The notes below the pieces were generated by a model, which saw only the letters and a program-made list of their open reading frames with translations, did no database searches and was not told where the DNA came from. The translations under genes and the position numbers were made by a program. A stretch of DNA of 64,000 bases from Acidithiobacillus acidisediminis (lineage in GTDB: Bacteria > Pseudomonadota > Gammaproteobacteria > Acidithiobacillales > Acidithiobacillaceae): assembly GCF_023277115.1 (NCBI RefSeq), contig NZ_JALQCS010000001.1:1668001-1732000 (forward strand). The letters run 5' to 3'. This document shows positions 39,634-49,195 of this stretch, one piece after another. Each line of letters begins with the position of its first letter. Position 1 is the first letter of the stretch.

Positions 39634-41501
39634 GGTTTGCTCCATTCGTCGATGGAATGTCCAGCCATGGCCTTTCGCAGCGCTTGATTCATACGCCGTT
39701 CGACCAGCACCTCGGCTGCCTTTTCCACTGCCTCTGCCGCTTTCTGTAGGGCCTCTACCGAGCCGCCGCCAAGAACATGCAATAGATGCTCGCGTTCTCG
39801 ATCAATCTGCGCCCGCTCCGCTGGCGTCAGCAGGGAGGCATCACTGGCGAGGGCCGAGTCCAATGCCTCACGTACCCGCTCGGCTTCCAGTCTCGCCTCG
39901 GCGAGTCGGCGTTGCTCGACGTCTTCCTTGGCATGTTGCAGGGATTCCTGCAGCATGCGGGTAATGACCGCATCATCCAGGCCGTAAGAAGGCTTGACCT
40001 GCACCTCCGCACGCACCCCTGTGCTGGTCTCCTCGGCACTGACCGCTAGCAGCCCATCGGCGTCGACTTGAAAGGTAACCCGAATTCGGGCCGCACCTGC
40101 GACCATCGGCGGAATCCCGCGCAGGCTGAAACGAGCCAGAGACCGATTGTCTTCCACCTTGTCGCGCTCGCCTTGCAGCACGTGAATGCTCATGGCCGTC
40201 TGGCCATCCTTGAAAGTGGTGAATTCCTGCGCCTTGGCTACGGGAATGGCGGTGTTACGGGGGATAACCTTCTCGACCAAGCCCCCCATGGTTTCCAGTC
40301 CGAGGGAGAGCGGCAACACGTCCATGAGCAAAAGATCATCACGTTGATTGCCGGCGAGAGCATCGGCCTGAATCGCAGCGCCCAGGGCAACCACTTGATC
40401 CGGGTCGATATCGGCAAGGGGCTCGCGCCCAAAAAATTCGGCGACGAGACGCCGCAGCAGAGGAACGCGAGTTGCCCCGCCTACCAACACGACACCATCG
40501 ATTTCAGCTGACTGAATACCGGCGTCGCGCAGGGCGCGGCGACAAGGGGCAAAGGTTTTGCGGATCACTGGTTCGATCCAGCTTTCCAGCTGATCCCGAT
40601 GCAGGTGCCAGTCCACCGCTTCCCCGTTGGGCAGCTGCAGGGCAACACTACCCTCCTCCATCTCGCTCAACCGCTCCTTGATGGAACGTGCCGCGAGCAA
40701 TGCTTGGCGGTGCCACTCCGGACTGCTGTCCACCCGGTCAGCGAAATGGGCCAGAATTCGTTCAGCGATCAGATGATCCATATCATCGCCACCGAGAGCC
40801 GCATCTCCCGCGGTCGCCAGCACTTCGAATACTCCTTTCTGTAGGCGTAGCAGCGAAAGATCAAAGGTGCCACCACCCAGATCATAGATGGCATAGAGCC
40901 CTTCCGCGCCCTTGTCCAGACCGTAGGCCACCGCCGCAGCCGTGGGCTCGGCAAGCAGGCGCAACACCTGGAGGCCGGCGAGACGCGCGGCATCCTTGGT
41001 TGCCTGTCGCTGCGCATCATCAAAATAAGCCGGCACCGTAATGACCGCGCCAGTCAACTCTCCGCCCAGACTCTCCTCGGCGCGTTGGCGCAGGACGCGC
41101 AAGATCTCTGCCGAGACTTCGACGGGGCTTTTATCTCCCTGCGCGGTATGGAGGCGAACCATACCCTCCCCAGCAACGACTTGGTAGGGCAGTTCTCCTG
41201 CCAGTGTTGTCAGCTCCTCCGCACCACGCCCCATCAGGCGTTTGACCGAGGCAATGGTGTTGTGCGGATCCATTGCGGCCTCTGCACGCGCCTCTTCGCC
41301 GACGCGCAAGGTTCCGTCGGCGCGGTATTGCACGACCGATGGCAGCAGATAACGCCCTGCCGTATCGCGGAGTACCTCGGCTTGAGCGGAGCGGACCGTC
41401 GCAATCAGGGAATGCGTCGTGCCGAGATCAATACCAACCGCCAAGCGGTGCTCGTGGGGAGCCGTGGATTGTCCCGGCTCAGCTATCTGTAACAACGCCA
41501 T
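39630..41501 (-). CDS. hscA: Fe-S cluster assembly Hsp70 chaperone HscA
   Basis: 623 residues, similar to E. coli HscA (616). The ATPase domain begins [17 protein letters not shown], and [16 protein letters not shown] and [21 protein letters not shown] are Hsp70 motifs. HscA binds the LPPVK peptide of IscU, which is present in the IscU encoded here, and drives cluster transfer with HscB. It follows hscB after 29 bases. Confidence 0.95.
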   Translation of the reverse strand: MALLQIAEPGQSTAPHEHRLAVGIDLGTTHSLIATVRSAQAEVLRDTAGRYLLPSVVQYRADGTLRVGEEARAEAAMDPHNTIASVKRLMGRGAEELTTLAGELPYQVVAGEGMVRLHTAQGDKSPVEVSAEILRVLRQRAEESLGGELTGAVITVPAYFDDAQRQATKDAARLAGLQVLRLLAEPTAAAVAYGLDKGAEGLYAIYDLGGGTFDLSLLRLQKGVFEVLATAGDAALGGDDMDHLIAERILAHFADRVDSSPEWHRQALLAARSIKERLSEMEEGSVALQLPNGEAVDWHLHRDQLESWIEPVIRKTFAPCRRALRDAGIQSAEIDGVVLVGGATRVPLLRRLVAEFFGREPLADIDPDQVVALGAAIQADALAGNQRDDLLLMDVLPLSLGLETMGGLVEKVIPRNTAIPVAKAQEFTTFKDGQTAMSIHVLQGERDKVEDNRSLARFSLRGIPPMVAGAARIRVTFQVDADGLLAVSAEETSTGVRAEVQVKPSYGLDDAVITRMLQESLQHAKEDVEQRRLAEARLEAERVREALDSALASDASLLTPAERAQIDREREHLLHVLGGGSVEALQKAAEAVEKAAEVLVERRMNQALRKAMAGHSIDEWSKP

Positions 41502-41530
41502 GTAAGCTCCTCAGCGCGAACCGTGGGGCT

Positions 41531-42142
41531 TCAGGCAAAATCCCACTGCTCTTCGCTTTGATCGATTTCCGCCAGAAATTTGCGCAGATACTGCCATTCC
41601 TGCAAAAGTGGGGCAATGACCTCGGCTACCGGATCTTGGAAGGCCTGCGCAATGCCCTCATGGAGCTGCCGCTCCTCCGCCTTGGCCTGCGCTCGCAGGC
41701 TGTCCAGCACCGCGGGGTCTTTTGCATTGGCCGCCTCTTCTAAGGCCTCTCGCCTCTCCATCTGCCGCACCAACAGCTCGGGATCGCGTATGCTACCCAT
41801 CTCCTCACCTAGGGCCGAGTGCCCAAAGTGCTGCGTGAACAGGTAATCCGCCCGCCGCAACGGATCACTGAGTACGGCCTGGGCTTCATTGATGCGCGTG
41901 CTCCACTCCAACGATTGTCGTTGAGATGCGCCGTCGGCTTGGGCGAAGCGATCTGGGTGCAGTGCTCGCATGCGCTCCAAGACTTGGCTGCGGATTTGGG
42001 CTGGATCAACGGAAAAAGCCACTTCCAGCCCGAGCACCGCAAAGAGGGACAGAGAGGGATCAAAGGGTTGCAGCGCCCCACACTCTGGGCAGATGGCCAC
42101 CCCTGCTCCAAGCTCTGCCTGACAGGACCGGCACCGCGTCAT
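41531..42142 (-). CDS. hscB: Fe-S co-chaperone HscB with N-terminal CxxC...CxxC module
   Basis: 203 residues against about 171 for E. coli HscB. Residues 35-105 are a J domain with the HPD motif (ALHPDRFAQ), and the C-terminal three-helix bundle binds IscU. The extra N-terminal part holds two CxxC pairs (Cys4/Cys7 in TRCRSCQ and Cys18/Cys21 in ICPECG), which look like a zinc ribbon. Human HSCB carries a comparable N-terminal tetracysteine module, while E. coli HscB does not. The ATG lies one base before the iscA stop. Confidence 0.92.
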   Translation of the reverse strand: MTRCRSCQAELGAGVAICPECGALQPFDPSLSLFAVLGLEVAFSVDPAQIRSQVLERMRALHPDRFAQADGASQRQSLEWSTRINEAQAVLSDPLRRADYLFTQHFGHSALGEEMGSIRDPELLVRQMERREALEEAANAKDPAVLDSLRAQAKAEERQLHEGIAQAFQDPVAEVIAPLLQEWQYLRKFLAEIDQSEEQWDFA

Positions 42143-42143
42143 G

Positions 42144-42467
42144 TCAGACCGTAAAACTCTCGCCGCAACCGCAGGTATCCTTGACGTTCGGGTTATTGAA
42201 GCGAAACCCCTCGTTCAGACCTTCGCGGGTAAAATCCAGCTCCGTGCCATCTAGGTAGAGCATGCTCTTGGGGTCGACAAAGATTTTCACGTCGTCCTGG
42301 GCACAGATGACGTCTTCCGCTTGTGGCTCGTCGACAAATTCCATGACATAGGATAGACCTGAGCAACCGCTGGTTTTGACCCCAATCCGGATACCTTGCC
42401 CCTTGCCGCGCTTCTCGATGCTTTTGCGCACCTGCCGCGCGGCGGCTGCCGTCATCGTCAATGCCAT
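42144..42467 (-). CDS. iscA: A-type Fe-S carrier IscA
   Basis: 107 residues. The three conserved cysteines are in TSGCSGLSY and the C-terminal DTCGCGESF. IscA-type carriers receive or bind iron and clusters from IscU. The ATG at 42467 gives the usual [13 protein letters not shown] start; the longer frame overlaps iscU. It lies between iscU and hscB as in standard isc operons. Confidence 0.95.
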   Translation of the reverse strand: MALTMTAAAARQVRKSIEKRGKGQGIRIGVKTSGCSGLSYVMEFVDEPQAEDVICAQDDVKIFVDPKSMLYLDGTELDFTREGLNEGFRFNNPNVKDTCGCGESFTV

Positions 42468-42477
42468 ACGTCGCCCC

Positions 42478-42876
42478 TCAGTGTGTCTCAGCGGTAGCGC
42501 CAGACTTCTTGCGATAGTCTTCGATGGCCGCCTTGATGGCATCTTCGGCCAAGACCGAACAGTGGATCTTCACCGGCGGCAATTCGAGTTCTTCCGCAAT
42601 CTGACTATTTTTGATGGTCATCGCCTCGTCCAGGGTTTTGCCCTTGACCCATTCCGTCACCAAGGAGCTCGAAGCGATGGCCGAGCCGCAGCCATAGGTC
42701 TTGAACTTGGCATCTTCGATGATGCCTTGCTCGTTAACCTTGATTTGCAGACGCATGACATCACCACAAGCGGGCGCGCCCACCATGCCGGTGCCGATAC
42801 CTGCATCCCCTTTCGCAAAACCACCAACATTGCGGGGGTTCTCATAATGATCGATGACCTTTTCACTGTATGCCAT
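42478..42876 (-). CDS. iscU: Fe-S cluster scaffold IscU
   Basis: 132 residues. Cluster ligands are Cys37 (GAPACGDVM), Cys63 ([11 protein letters not shown]) and Cys106 ([10 protein letters not shown]), with the conserved Asp39. The LPPVK motif that HscA recognises is at about 99-103. It accepts sulfur from IscS and builds the cluster. It follows iscS after 24 bases. Confidence 0.97.
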   Translation of the reverse strand: MAYSEKVIDHYENPRNVGGFAKGDAGIGTGMVGAPACGDVMRLQIKVNEQGIIEDAKFKTYGCGSAIASSSLVTEWVKGKTLDEAMTIKNSQIAEELELPPVKIHCSVLAEDAIKAAIEDYRKKSGATAETH

Positions 42877-42900
42877 GACTCGTCTCCTCTATTCGCAGAA

Positions 42901-44154
42901 TCAGTGTGCAGCCCATTGCACGGAATTCAGGTCGATGCCTTCCAGATGCATCTCCCACAAAGGCGAAAGCTCACGCAGTTTGCCGACCTTGGAAGCGACC
43001 AGTTCGATGGTCTCGTCAATTTCTTCCTCAGTGGTGTAGCGTCCAATGCCGAAGCGGATGGAGCTGTGGGCCAGTTCATCGGATTTCCCTAGAGCACGTA
43101 GCACATAGGAGGGCTCCAGGCTGGCCGAGGTGCAGGCAGAGCCGCTCGATACAGCAATGCCCTTCAGGGCCATGATGAGCGATTCCCCTTCGACAAAGGC
43201 AAAGCTCAGGTTGAGATTGTGGGGCACCCGATGTTCCATATCCCCGTTGATATAAACTTCCTCCACCCGCTCCATGATGCCGTGCAGCAGGCGATCACGA
43301 AGCTGACGAATGCGCCGCCCATCGCTCTCCATACTTTTCACTGCAAGCTCCGCGGCTGCGCCCATACCGACGATCTGATGCGTCGGCAAGGTGCCGGAAC
43401 GCATGCCGCGCTCGTGACCGCCGCCGTGAATCTGTGCCTCGATGCGCACCCGAGGTTTCCGTCGCACATAAAGGGCGCCTATTCCTTTGGGGCCGTAGAT
43501 CTTGTGTCCTGATAGACTCATCAGGTCGGCCTGGATGGCTTCCACATCTACCGGCACCTTGCCCAGTGCCTGCACCGCATCTACATGGAAGATAATCTTT
43601 CGTTCCCGCAAGATCTTGCCAATCTCTTCCATGGGCTGAATGACACCAATCTCGTTATTGACAAAGAGTATGGAGGCCAGAACCGTATCGGGTCGCAGCG
43701 CCGCACGAAAGGCATCGAGGTCGACGAGGCCATTTTCCTGCACCTCCAGGTAGGTCACTTCAAAGCCTTCGCGCTCTAATTGACGACAGGTATCCAGGGT
43801 CGCCTTGTGCTCGGTGCGCAGGGTGATGAGATGCTTCCCCTTGCCCGAGTAGAAATGCGCCGCACCCTTGATCGCCAGATTACTGGCCTCGGTCGCACCC
43901 GAGGTCCAAACGATCTCTTTTGGATCGGCGTGGATGGCGGCCGCGACTTGGCTACGCGCCGTCTCAACCGCCTCTTCCGCAGACCATCCGTAGCTATGGG
44001 AGCGGCTCGCCGGGTTGCCAAAATTTTGCGTCAAATAAGGCAGCATTGCCTCTACAACCAAGGGATCGACGGGCGTCGTTGCCTGGTAGTCCAGATAAAT
44101 GGGCCGCTCCCGCACTGCAGGGCTGTGTACCGTGTTTGACTGTACTGCGCTCAT
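42901..44154 (-). CDS. iscS: Cysteine desulfurase IscS
   Basis: 417 residues. IscS takes sulfur from cysteine for Fe-S clusters and tRNA thiolation. [27 protein letters not shown], the PLP lysine in [15 protein letters not shown] and the mobile-loop cysteine in [17 protein letters not shown] are diagnostic. The frame is open 61 codons upstream into iscR, but the ATG at 44154 follows GAGG closely. It is about 13 residues longer at the N-terminus than E. coli IscS. Confidence 0.96.
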   Translation of the reverse strand: MSAVQSNTVHSPAVRERPIYLDYQATTPVDPLVVEAMLPYLTQNFGNPASRSHSYGWSAEEAVETARSQVAAAIHADPKEIVWTSGATEASNLAIKGAAHFYSGKGKHLITLRTEHKATLDTCRQLEREGFEVTYLEVQENGLVDLDAFRAALRPDTVLASILFVNNEIGVIQPMEEIGKILRERKIIFHVDAVQALGKVPVDVEAIQADLMSLSGHKIYGPKGIGALYVRRKPRVRIEAQIHGGGHERGMRSGTLPTHQIVGMGAAAELAVKSMESDGRRIRQLRDRLLHGIMERVEEVYINGDMEHRVPHNLNLSFAFVEGESLIMALKGIAVSSGSACTSASLEPSYVLRALGKSDELAHSSIRFGIGRYTTEEEIDETIELVASKVGKLRELSPLWEMHLEGIDLNSVQWAAH

Positions 44155-44165
44155 ATCCACCTCGC

Positions 44166-44654
44166 TTACCCATGCGCTGGGCGTTGTTGCCGCCCGCGCT
44201 CCGTCATTCGTAATGGCAGGGAACTCTGCCTGTGCAATTTCAATTGCTGTTCCTGCACCAGCTGCGCCAGCGTGATTCCACTCAGAAAGCGGCTGATCTC
44301 CTGGCCCAGGGCCTCCCAGAGATCGTGGGTCAAACATTGTTGCCCTTCACCCTTGCAACACTGCACCGGATCACCACCGCACTGTGTGGTGTTGATGGAC
44401 TCGTTTACCGCGCGAATGATCTCATCAACGGCCACATCAATGCCCGCGGGTCCCAAGCGATATCCTCCTCCCGGGCCCCGCACACTTTCCACCAAGCCAT
44501 GCTTGCGCAAGCGCCCGAACAGTTGCTCCAAGTAGGCAACAGAAATTTGCTGACGCCGCGAAATGTCTGCCACGGTCACCACCTCGTCCTCCGCATGCAG
44601 CGCGAGATCGAGCATTGCAGTTACCGCGTAGCGACCTTTGGTCGTCAGTTTCAT
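44166..44654 (-). CDS. iscR: Fe-S cluster-sensing transcription regulator IscR
   Basis: 162 residues, Rrf2 family. The winged helix ([19 protein letters not shown]) carries the recognition region [10 protein letters not shown]. The cluster ligands correspond to Cys92, Cys99 or Cys100, Cys107 and His110, matching E. coli Cys92/98/104 and His107. With a [2Fe-2S] cluster it represses its own operon, and a type-1 operator lies directly upstream. AGGAGGG is the ribosome-binding site. Confidence 0.96.
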   Translation of the reverse strand: MKLTTKGRYAVTAMLDLALHAEDEVVTVADISRRQQISVAYLEQLFGRLRKHGLVESVRGPGGGYRLGPAGIDVAVDEIIRAVNESINTTQCGGDPVQCCKGEGQQCLTHDLWEALGQEISRFLSGITLAQLVQEQQLKLHRQSSLPLRMTERGRQQRPAHG

Positions 44655-44679
44655 TGTCTGGCCCTCCTGGTTGGATGCT

Positions 44680-44711
44680 ATCCTACTATCCCTACTGAAT
44701 TAGTCAACTAT
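44680..44711 (-). promoter_or_regulatory. isc operon promoter with IscR type-1 operator
   Basis: On the minus strand the 25 bases at 44687-44711 begin ATAGTTGACTAATTCAGT and match the E. coli IscR type-1 consensus at about 21 of 25 positions by eye. The -35 TTGACT (44702-44707) lies inside the operator and a -10-like TAGGAT (44680-44685) follows after 16 bases. Autorepression by holo-IscR is the natural reading. The site overlaps the last codon of cysE. Confidence 0.75.
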
Positions 44712-45441
44712 TCCCAGGCAGGGTTCCGTCTGCACTGCTTTCGAGGGAGCAGTCGGGGCTTTCCGCAATTGAGATGGCGCCTGCTTGGGGGCGCAGTTCT
44801 GCCAGTTGCTCCCGCAATTCCGCCAGTTCCTTGTCCTGGTGTTGCATGTGCTCGAGCATGCACTCGACGGCTCGCGCCACGGGGTCTGGCATCTGCCCTG
44901 TCAGGCCGTAGGCATCAAAGTGTGCATTATCGCTGCTTTTGTTGATGACGCGACCGGGAATGCCAACAACGGTGACCCCGTCAGGCACATCCTTGACGAC
45001 GACGGCATTGGAGCCGATTCGGGCATTGTCGCCTACGCGCAAGGGACCGAGGACCTTGGCACCGGCACCGACAATCACGCCATTTCCGAGAGTTGGATGT
45101 CTCTTTCCCGGTTGCCAGGAAGTACCGCCCAAAGTCACACCGTGATAGAGGGTGCAGTCATTGCCAATTTCTGCCGTTTCGCCGATTACCACCCCCATGC
45201 CGTGGTCAATGAAAAAGCGGGCGCCGATCTTGGCGCCGGGATGAATCTCAATGCCCGTCGCCCAGCGGCCAATCCCGGACAGGATGCGCGCCCCCAGGCG
45301 CCAGCCATGGCGCCAGGCCCAGTGCGAGATGCGATACAGCAGCAGGGCGTGAACCCCGGGATAAGTCAGCAAGATCTCAAATCGGTTGCGCGCAGCGGGA
45401 TCGCGGGCAAAGATCGAGTCGAGATCATCGCGCAGGGACAT
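44704..45441 (-). CDS. cysE: Serine O-acetyltransferase
   Basis: 245 residues. CysE makes O-acetylserine, the carbon skeleton for cysteine. The N-terminal helical part is followed by a left-handed beta-helix with [21 protein letters not shown] and [16 protein letters not shown], which hold the active-site His residues. Its start shares one base with the trmJ stop. It lies immediately upstream of iscR, as in many isc loci, linking cysteine supply to cysteine desulfuration. Confidence 0.94.
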   Translation of the reverse strand: MSLRDDLDSIFARDPAARNRFEILLTYPGVHALLLYRISHWAWRHGWRLGARILSGIGRWATGIEIHPGAKIGARFFIDHGMGVVIGETAEIGNDCTLYHGVTLGGTSWQPGKRHPTLGNGVIVGAGAKVLGPLRVGDNARIGSNAVVVKDVPDGVTVVGIPGRVINKSSDNAHFDAYGLTGQMPDPVARAVECMLEHMQHQDKELAELREQLAELRPQAGAISIAESPDCSLESSADGTLPGNS

Positions 45442-46229
45442 TATCGTTCCTCAGGTAGACGAGCTGCGGCGCCGGCCCAGCGGGTCATTTCGGTCAAGAT
45501 GCCACGCAAGATATCAATCTCATTCCGACTGGGGTGCGCGCGGTCAAAAAGTCGACGCAGGCGGCGCATCATATGCTCTTCCCGCGGTGCCTGGAGAAAA
45601 CCGCTGGCCAGCAATACCGACTTCATCTGCGCGTAAAAACCCTCCCGATCCTGCACACTGGCCTCCTGCTCGGGAAATCCGTCGCTGCGAGGGGACGTCG
45701 GCCCGGCAGCCAGGTGTAATTCGTAGGCAATGATCTGTACCGCCTGAGCCAGGTTCAGGGAGTGATACAAGTCCCCCGTGGGAATCTGGATCAGGGTTTG
45801 GCAGAGATCGAGCTCAGCGTTGCTCAGTCCACTGCTCTCGCGCCCAAACAATAGGGCAACCGGGGCATGATGGGTATGGGCAAGCATGTCCGGCGCGGCG
45901 CTACGGGCGTCCATCTGCGGCCATTGAATGTGGCGATCACGAGCGGTAGTGCCATACACGCGTGCACAGTCGGCAATCGCGGTCCGGAGGTCATCGACCA
46001 CCCGGGCTTGCTGCAACACATCTTCTGCCCCAGACGCAAGGGCGGTAGCCTCCGGATGGGGAAATAGTTGCGGGCGCACCAGAACCAGCCGAGTGAGGCC
46101 CATGACCTTCATCGCTCGGGCGGTCGAGCCGATATTGCCAGGATGGCTTGGCTCGACCAGAACAAGATGAATCTGATCCAGCCCCTGCGCACCGTGCAGG
46201 GACCCCTGCTTTTCTCTATACTCGCTCAT
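45441..46229 (-). CDS. trmJ: tRNA (cytidine/uridine-2'-O)-methyltransferase TrmJ
   Basis: 262 residues. It is a SPOUT methyltransferase that modifies position 32 of tRNAs. [42 protein letters not shown] and [17 protein letters not shown] form the trefoil-knot SAM site. A C-terminal helical extension (about 190-262) is typical of TrmJ. It is divergent from suhB with 26 bases between starts. Confidence 0.93.
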   Translation of the reverse strand: MSEYREKQGSLHGAQGLDQIHLVLVEPSHPGNIGSTARAMKVMGLTRLVLVRPQLFPHPEATALASGAEDVLQQARVVDDLRTAIADCARVYGTTARDRHIQWPQMDARSAAPDMLAHTHHAPVALLFGRESSGLSNAELDLCQTLIQIPTGDLYHSLNLAQAVQIIAYELHLAAGPTSPRSDGFPEQEASVQDREGFYAQMKSVLLASGFLQAPREEHMMRRLRRLFDRAHPSRNEIDILRGILTEMTRWAGAAARLPEER

Positions 46230-46255
46230 GTGTTGAATCCCGAGCCAAGGTTGTC

Positions 46256-47047
46256 ATGCAACATCCCATTCTTGTAACTGCGATCCGCGCGGCCCGCAAG
46301 GCCGGCGACATCATTAACCGCAATATCGACCGCGTCAATGAAATCCGTGTAGGCAGCAAGGGCCCGCACGATTTTGTCACCGAAATTGATCAACGCGCCG
46401 AGGCCGCCATCGTCGAGATCATCCAGCGCGCCTATCCCGAGCATGGCATTCTCGCGGAGGAAGGAACCCGCATCGAGTCGCAGGACTATGAATGGATCAT
46501 CGATCCCCTCGACGGCACGACCAATTTCATCCACGCCGTGCCAAGCTTGGCGGTTTCCATTGGGGTGCGTCGGCAGAACCGCCTGGAACACGCGGTGGTA
46601 TACGACCCGCTGCGCAATGAACTGTTCACGGCCAGCCGAGGCGGCGGTGCCCATCTCAATGACCGGCGCTTGCGGGTGAGCCAACGACGCGATTTGGACG
46701 ACAGTCTCATTGCCACGGGTTTTCCCTTCCGCGATTTCAGCTATCTCGATGAATATCTGGCGATCTTCAAGAATCTGATGCAAAAAACGGCAGGTTTGCG
46801 CCGTGCGGGTTCCGCAGCCCTCGATCTCGCGTATGTGGCAGCGGGCCGCTACGATGGCTTCTGGGAGTTTCACCTAAAGCCTTGGGATGTCGCTGCAGGC
46901 GCTTTGCTCATTCAGGAGGCGGGGGGGCTCGCCACGGACTTCCACGGCGAGCAGGACTTTCTCCAGTCGGGCAATATCGTCGCCGGCAACCTACGCATCC
47001 ATGCCTTACTGCTGCAACACATCCAGAAGGAGTTGCCACGTAGTTAG
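46256..47047 (+). CDS. suhB: Inositol-1-monophosphatase SuhB
   Basis: 263 residues, Mg2+-dependent phosphatase. Metal-binding motifs are DFVTEIDQRAEAAI, ILAEEG and WIIDPLDGTTNFIH, and the C-terminal WDVAAGALLIQEAGG completes the site. In E. coli SuhB also joins the rRNA antitermination complex. I start at the ATG at 46256 (AAGG upstream). A longer frame would overlap trmJ. A TATACT -10-like hexamer at 46217-46222 may belong to its promoter, but no clear -35 was seen. Confidence 0.94.
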   Translation: MQHPILVTAIRAARKAGDIINRNIDRVNEIRVGSKGPHDFVTEIDQRAEAAIVEIIQRAYPEHGILAEEGTRIESQDYEWIIDPLDGTTNFIHAVPSLAVSIGVRRQNRLEHAVVYDPLRNELFTASRGGGAHLNDRRLRVSQRRDLDDSLIATGFPFRDFSYLDEYLAIFKNLMQKTAGLRRAGSAALDLAYVAAGRYDGFWEFHLKPWDVAAGALLIQEAGGLATDFHGEQDFLQSGNIVAGNLRIHALLLQHIQKELPRS

Positions 47048-47050
47048 GGG

Positions 47051-47917
47051 TTACCGCGCCGTCGCAAGGCGCCGACTCCCTTCCCAATGGCGGGCAAAAT
47101 GCTGCGCTACCCGACCACTGCGGGAGCCGCGCTGCAAGGCCCAACGTAATGCTTCTGCCCGCCATTCCTCCTCCCCATCGTTGTTTCCCAGCAGCTGCAG
47201 ATGTTGCGCAACGATGGCGAGATACTGCTTTTGGTCAAACGGGTAAAATCCGAGCCATAAGCCAAAACGCTCGGACAAGCTGATCTTTTCCTCGGCCGTC
47301 TCGCCGGCAATGATTTCCTCGCCATGACGATGATATTCCTCATTTTCGGAGAACTGCCGCGGCAGGAGATGGCGACGATTACTGGTGGCGTAGAGGAGCA
47401 CGTTGCTCGGTCTGGCCTCGACACCTCCATCGAGCAGGGATTTCAGGGAGCGGTAGCCGGGATCGTCGGCGCCAAAGGACAGATCATCACAGAACAAGAG
47501 AAAACGATACGCTCCAGCCGAATCGGCGCGCCCGATGGCGGTGAGAACGTCGGGAAGGTCGAGGATAGCTTGGCTATCGATCTCGACGAGGCGCAGCCCC
47601 TGCTCCGAAAAGGCGTGCAACAGGGCCTTGACGATGGAAGACTTGCCTGTCCCCCGGCCACCCCACAACAAGGCGTCGTTGGCAGGATAGCCGGCTACAA
47701 ACTGGCGCGTATTCTCGAGCAGGATCGACTTGATCTCGTCGATTCCCAGAAGGTCATCCAGCCTGGGGAGATCCAGACGCTCGATGCCCTCCAAGCGTCC
47801 ACCGAAGCTGCGATGTCGCCAGCGAGCGGCATGGACGCGCGAGAAATCCGGTAAGTTTTCCGCCCCATTACCGCCTACAGCGCGCAGTAGTTGCAACATC
47901 CACTCTTCTTGTTCCAC
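47051..47917 (-). CDS. DUF815-family AAA ATPase
   Basis: 288 residues. It has Walker A GGRGTGKSS near residue 87, a Walker-B-like FLLFCDDLSFG and sensor-type YATSNRRHLLPR. The region LDDLLGIDEIKSILLENTRQF before the P-loop is typical of DUF815 proteins, soluble ATPases whose function is not established. The start is GTG at 47917. It converges on suhB with 3 bases between stops and is divergent from yciB. Confidence 0.85.
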   Translation of the reverse strand: MEQEEWMLQLLRAVGGNGAENLPDFSRVHAARWRHRSFGGRLEGIERLDLPRLDDLLGIDEIKSILLENTRQFVAGYPANDALLWGGRGTGKSSIVKALLHAFSEQGLRLVEIDSQAILDLPDVLTAIGRADSAGAYRFLLFCDDLSFGADDPGYRSLKSLLDGGVEARPSNVLLYATSNRRHLLPRQFSENEEYHRHGEEIIAGETAEEKISLSERFGLWLGFYPFDQKQYLAIVAQHLQLLGNNDGEEEWRAEALRWALQRGSRSGRVAQHFARHWEGSRRLATAR

Positions 47918-47979
47918 TAGGCAAGCTCTCCTGCACCTCGATACACTAGCACCCTTACCCTACCCGGAATGGCGTCGCC

Positions 47980-48537
47980 GTGAAACTGCTCATCGATTTT
48001 TTACCGGTCATCCTCTTCTTCATTGCTTACAAGATCCACGGCATTTATTTTGCCACCAAAGTGCTTATCGTCGCCTCGGTGCTGCTCATGCTATGGCAAT
48101 GGCGGCGCCAAGGACGGGTGGAGAGCATGACGTGGATTTCCACCCTCCTGATTTTGGTTTTCGGCGGACTCACCATCTACTTTCATAACGCCACCTTTAT
48201 CAAATGGAAACCCAGCATCCTCTACCTGCTTTTCGCGCTGGCCTTGCTGTGGACGCATTGGCGAGAAACCCCCTTGTTGCAACGTCTGATGGGCGCGCAA
48301 CTGCCTGCGAGCCTGCCCAATAGTTTCTGGCGACGGCTGAATCGCTACTGGATCCTGTTCTTTGTGGTTCTGGCGGCCTTGAACCTATTGATTGCCTATA
48401 CCTTTCCCACCGCCATCTGGGTTGACTTCAAACTTTTCGGTCTTCTGGTTCTCACCGTGCTTTTCGTGATCTATCAAGCCGTTCTGATTAGCCGAGCTCT
48501 GCCTCCTGATGCCCTGCGAGGCAAGGATTCGCAGTAG
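47980..48537 (+). CDS. yciB: YciB-family inner-membrane septation protein
   Basis: 185 residues, about five transmembrane helices. The family signatures are LLIDFLPVILFFIAYK at the N-terminus, IKWKPSILYLLFA in the middle and WRRLNRYWILFF near residue 115. YciB is linked to cell-envelope synthesis and septation in enterics. The start is GTG at 47980. It leads a short plus-strand operon with yciI, bolA and argA. Confidence 0.92.
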   Translation: MKLLIDFLPVILFFIAYKIHGIYFATKVLIVASVLLMLWQWRRQGRVESMTWISTLLILVFGGLTIYFHNATFIKWKPSILYLLFALALLWTHWRETPLLQRLMGAQLPASLPNSFWRRLNRYWILFFVVLAALNLLIAYTFPTAIWVDFKLFGLLVLTVLFVIYQAVLISRALPPDALRGKDSQ

Positions 48538-48582
48538 ATCGGACTATGCTAGACTAGAGCGCCTCAGACAGCGAGGGCCGTT

Positions 48583-48879
48583 ATGTATTACTGCATCATA
48601 GGTATCGATAACCCGGGCTCACTGGCCCTGCGCAAGCAGGTGCGCACGGAACATCTGGCACGGCTGCATCAGTTGCAGGAGGAAGGACGCTTGCTGACTG
48701 CTGGTCCGTTTCCGGCGGTCGACAGCGAAGATCCGGGCGAGGCGGGTTTCAGCGGGAGTTTGATTATCGCGCGTTTCGATACCCTGGCCGATGCGCAACA
48801 CTGGGCTGCAGCAGAGCCGTATTTGAGTCACGGCGTCTATGCGGATGTCAGCGTGCGTCCCTACAAGGCGGTGTTCTGA
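48583..48879 (+). CDS. yciI: YciI-family protein
   Basis: 98 residues, ferredoxin-like alpha-beta fold. MYYCIIGIDNPGSLALRKQVR carries the family start, HLARLHQLQEEGRLLTAGPF includes the conserved His/Asp-type site region, and a C-terminal VSVRPYKAVF ends it. The biochemical role is not known. GAGGG precedes the ATG. Its stop shares one base with the bolA start. Confidence 0.88.
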   Translation: MYYCIIGIDNPGSLALRKQVRTEHLARLHQLQEEGRLLTAGPFPAVDSEDPGEAGFSGSLIIARFDTLADAQHWAAAEPYLSHGVYADVSVRPYKAVF

Positions 48880-49187
48880 TGAATAAGGAACTCATTGAAA
48901 ATGCAGTACGTGCCGCCCTGGAACCGCAGGAATTGCAAATTCGCGACCGTAGCGAAGCCCATGCGGGCCATGCAGGGGGCGGAGATGGTGGCCATTATGA
49001 GTTACGCATCGTAAGTGAACGCTTTGCCGGGCTCCCTCCCCTCGCCCGCCATCGCTTGGTCTATGCCGCGGTCGATGGCATTGGCGAGAGTATTCATGCC
49101 TTTGCCCTGCAGACCCTGACCCCCGAGGAAGCGGAAACACAGCGGCAAAAGCGACCTCCGCGGCGCGGTATTCCCATCGTTTCCTGA
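48879..49187 (+). CDS. bolA: BolA-family protein
   Basis: 102 residues. The BolA fold is recognised by SEAHAGHAGGGDGGHYELRI and the HRLVYAAVDG...HAFALQTLTPEE tail, with the conserved HA before the last strand. BolA proteins bind [2Fe-2S] clusters with monothiol glutaredoxins and affect morphology or iron homeostasis. The start overlaps the yciI stop (TGATG), and argA follows 8 bases later. Confidence 0.9.
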   Translation: MNKELIENAVRAALEPQELQIRDRSEAHAGHAGGGDGGHYELRIVSERFAGLPPLARHRLVYAAVDGIGESIHAFALQTLTPEEAETQRQKRPPRRGIPIVS

Positions 49188-49195
49188 CGGTTCTG

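Noticed and set aside
46217-46222. TATACT as a suhB promoter
   Set aside because: A good -10 hexamer, but no acceptable -35 at 16-18 bases, so it is mentioned only in the suhB entry.
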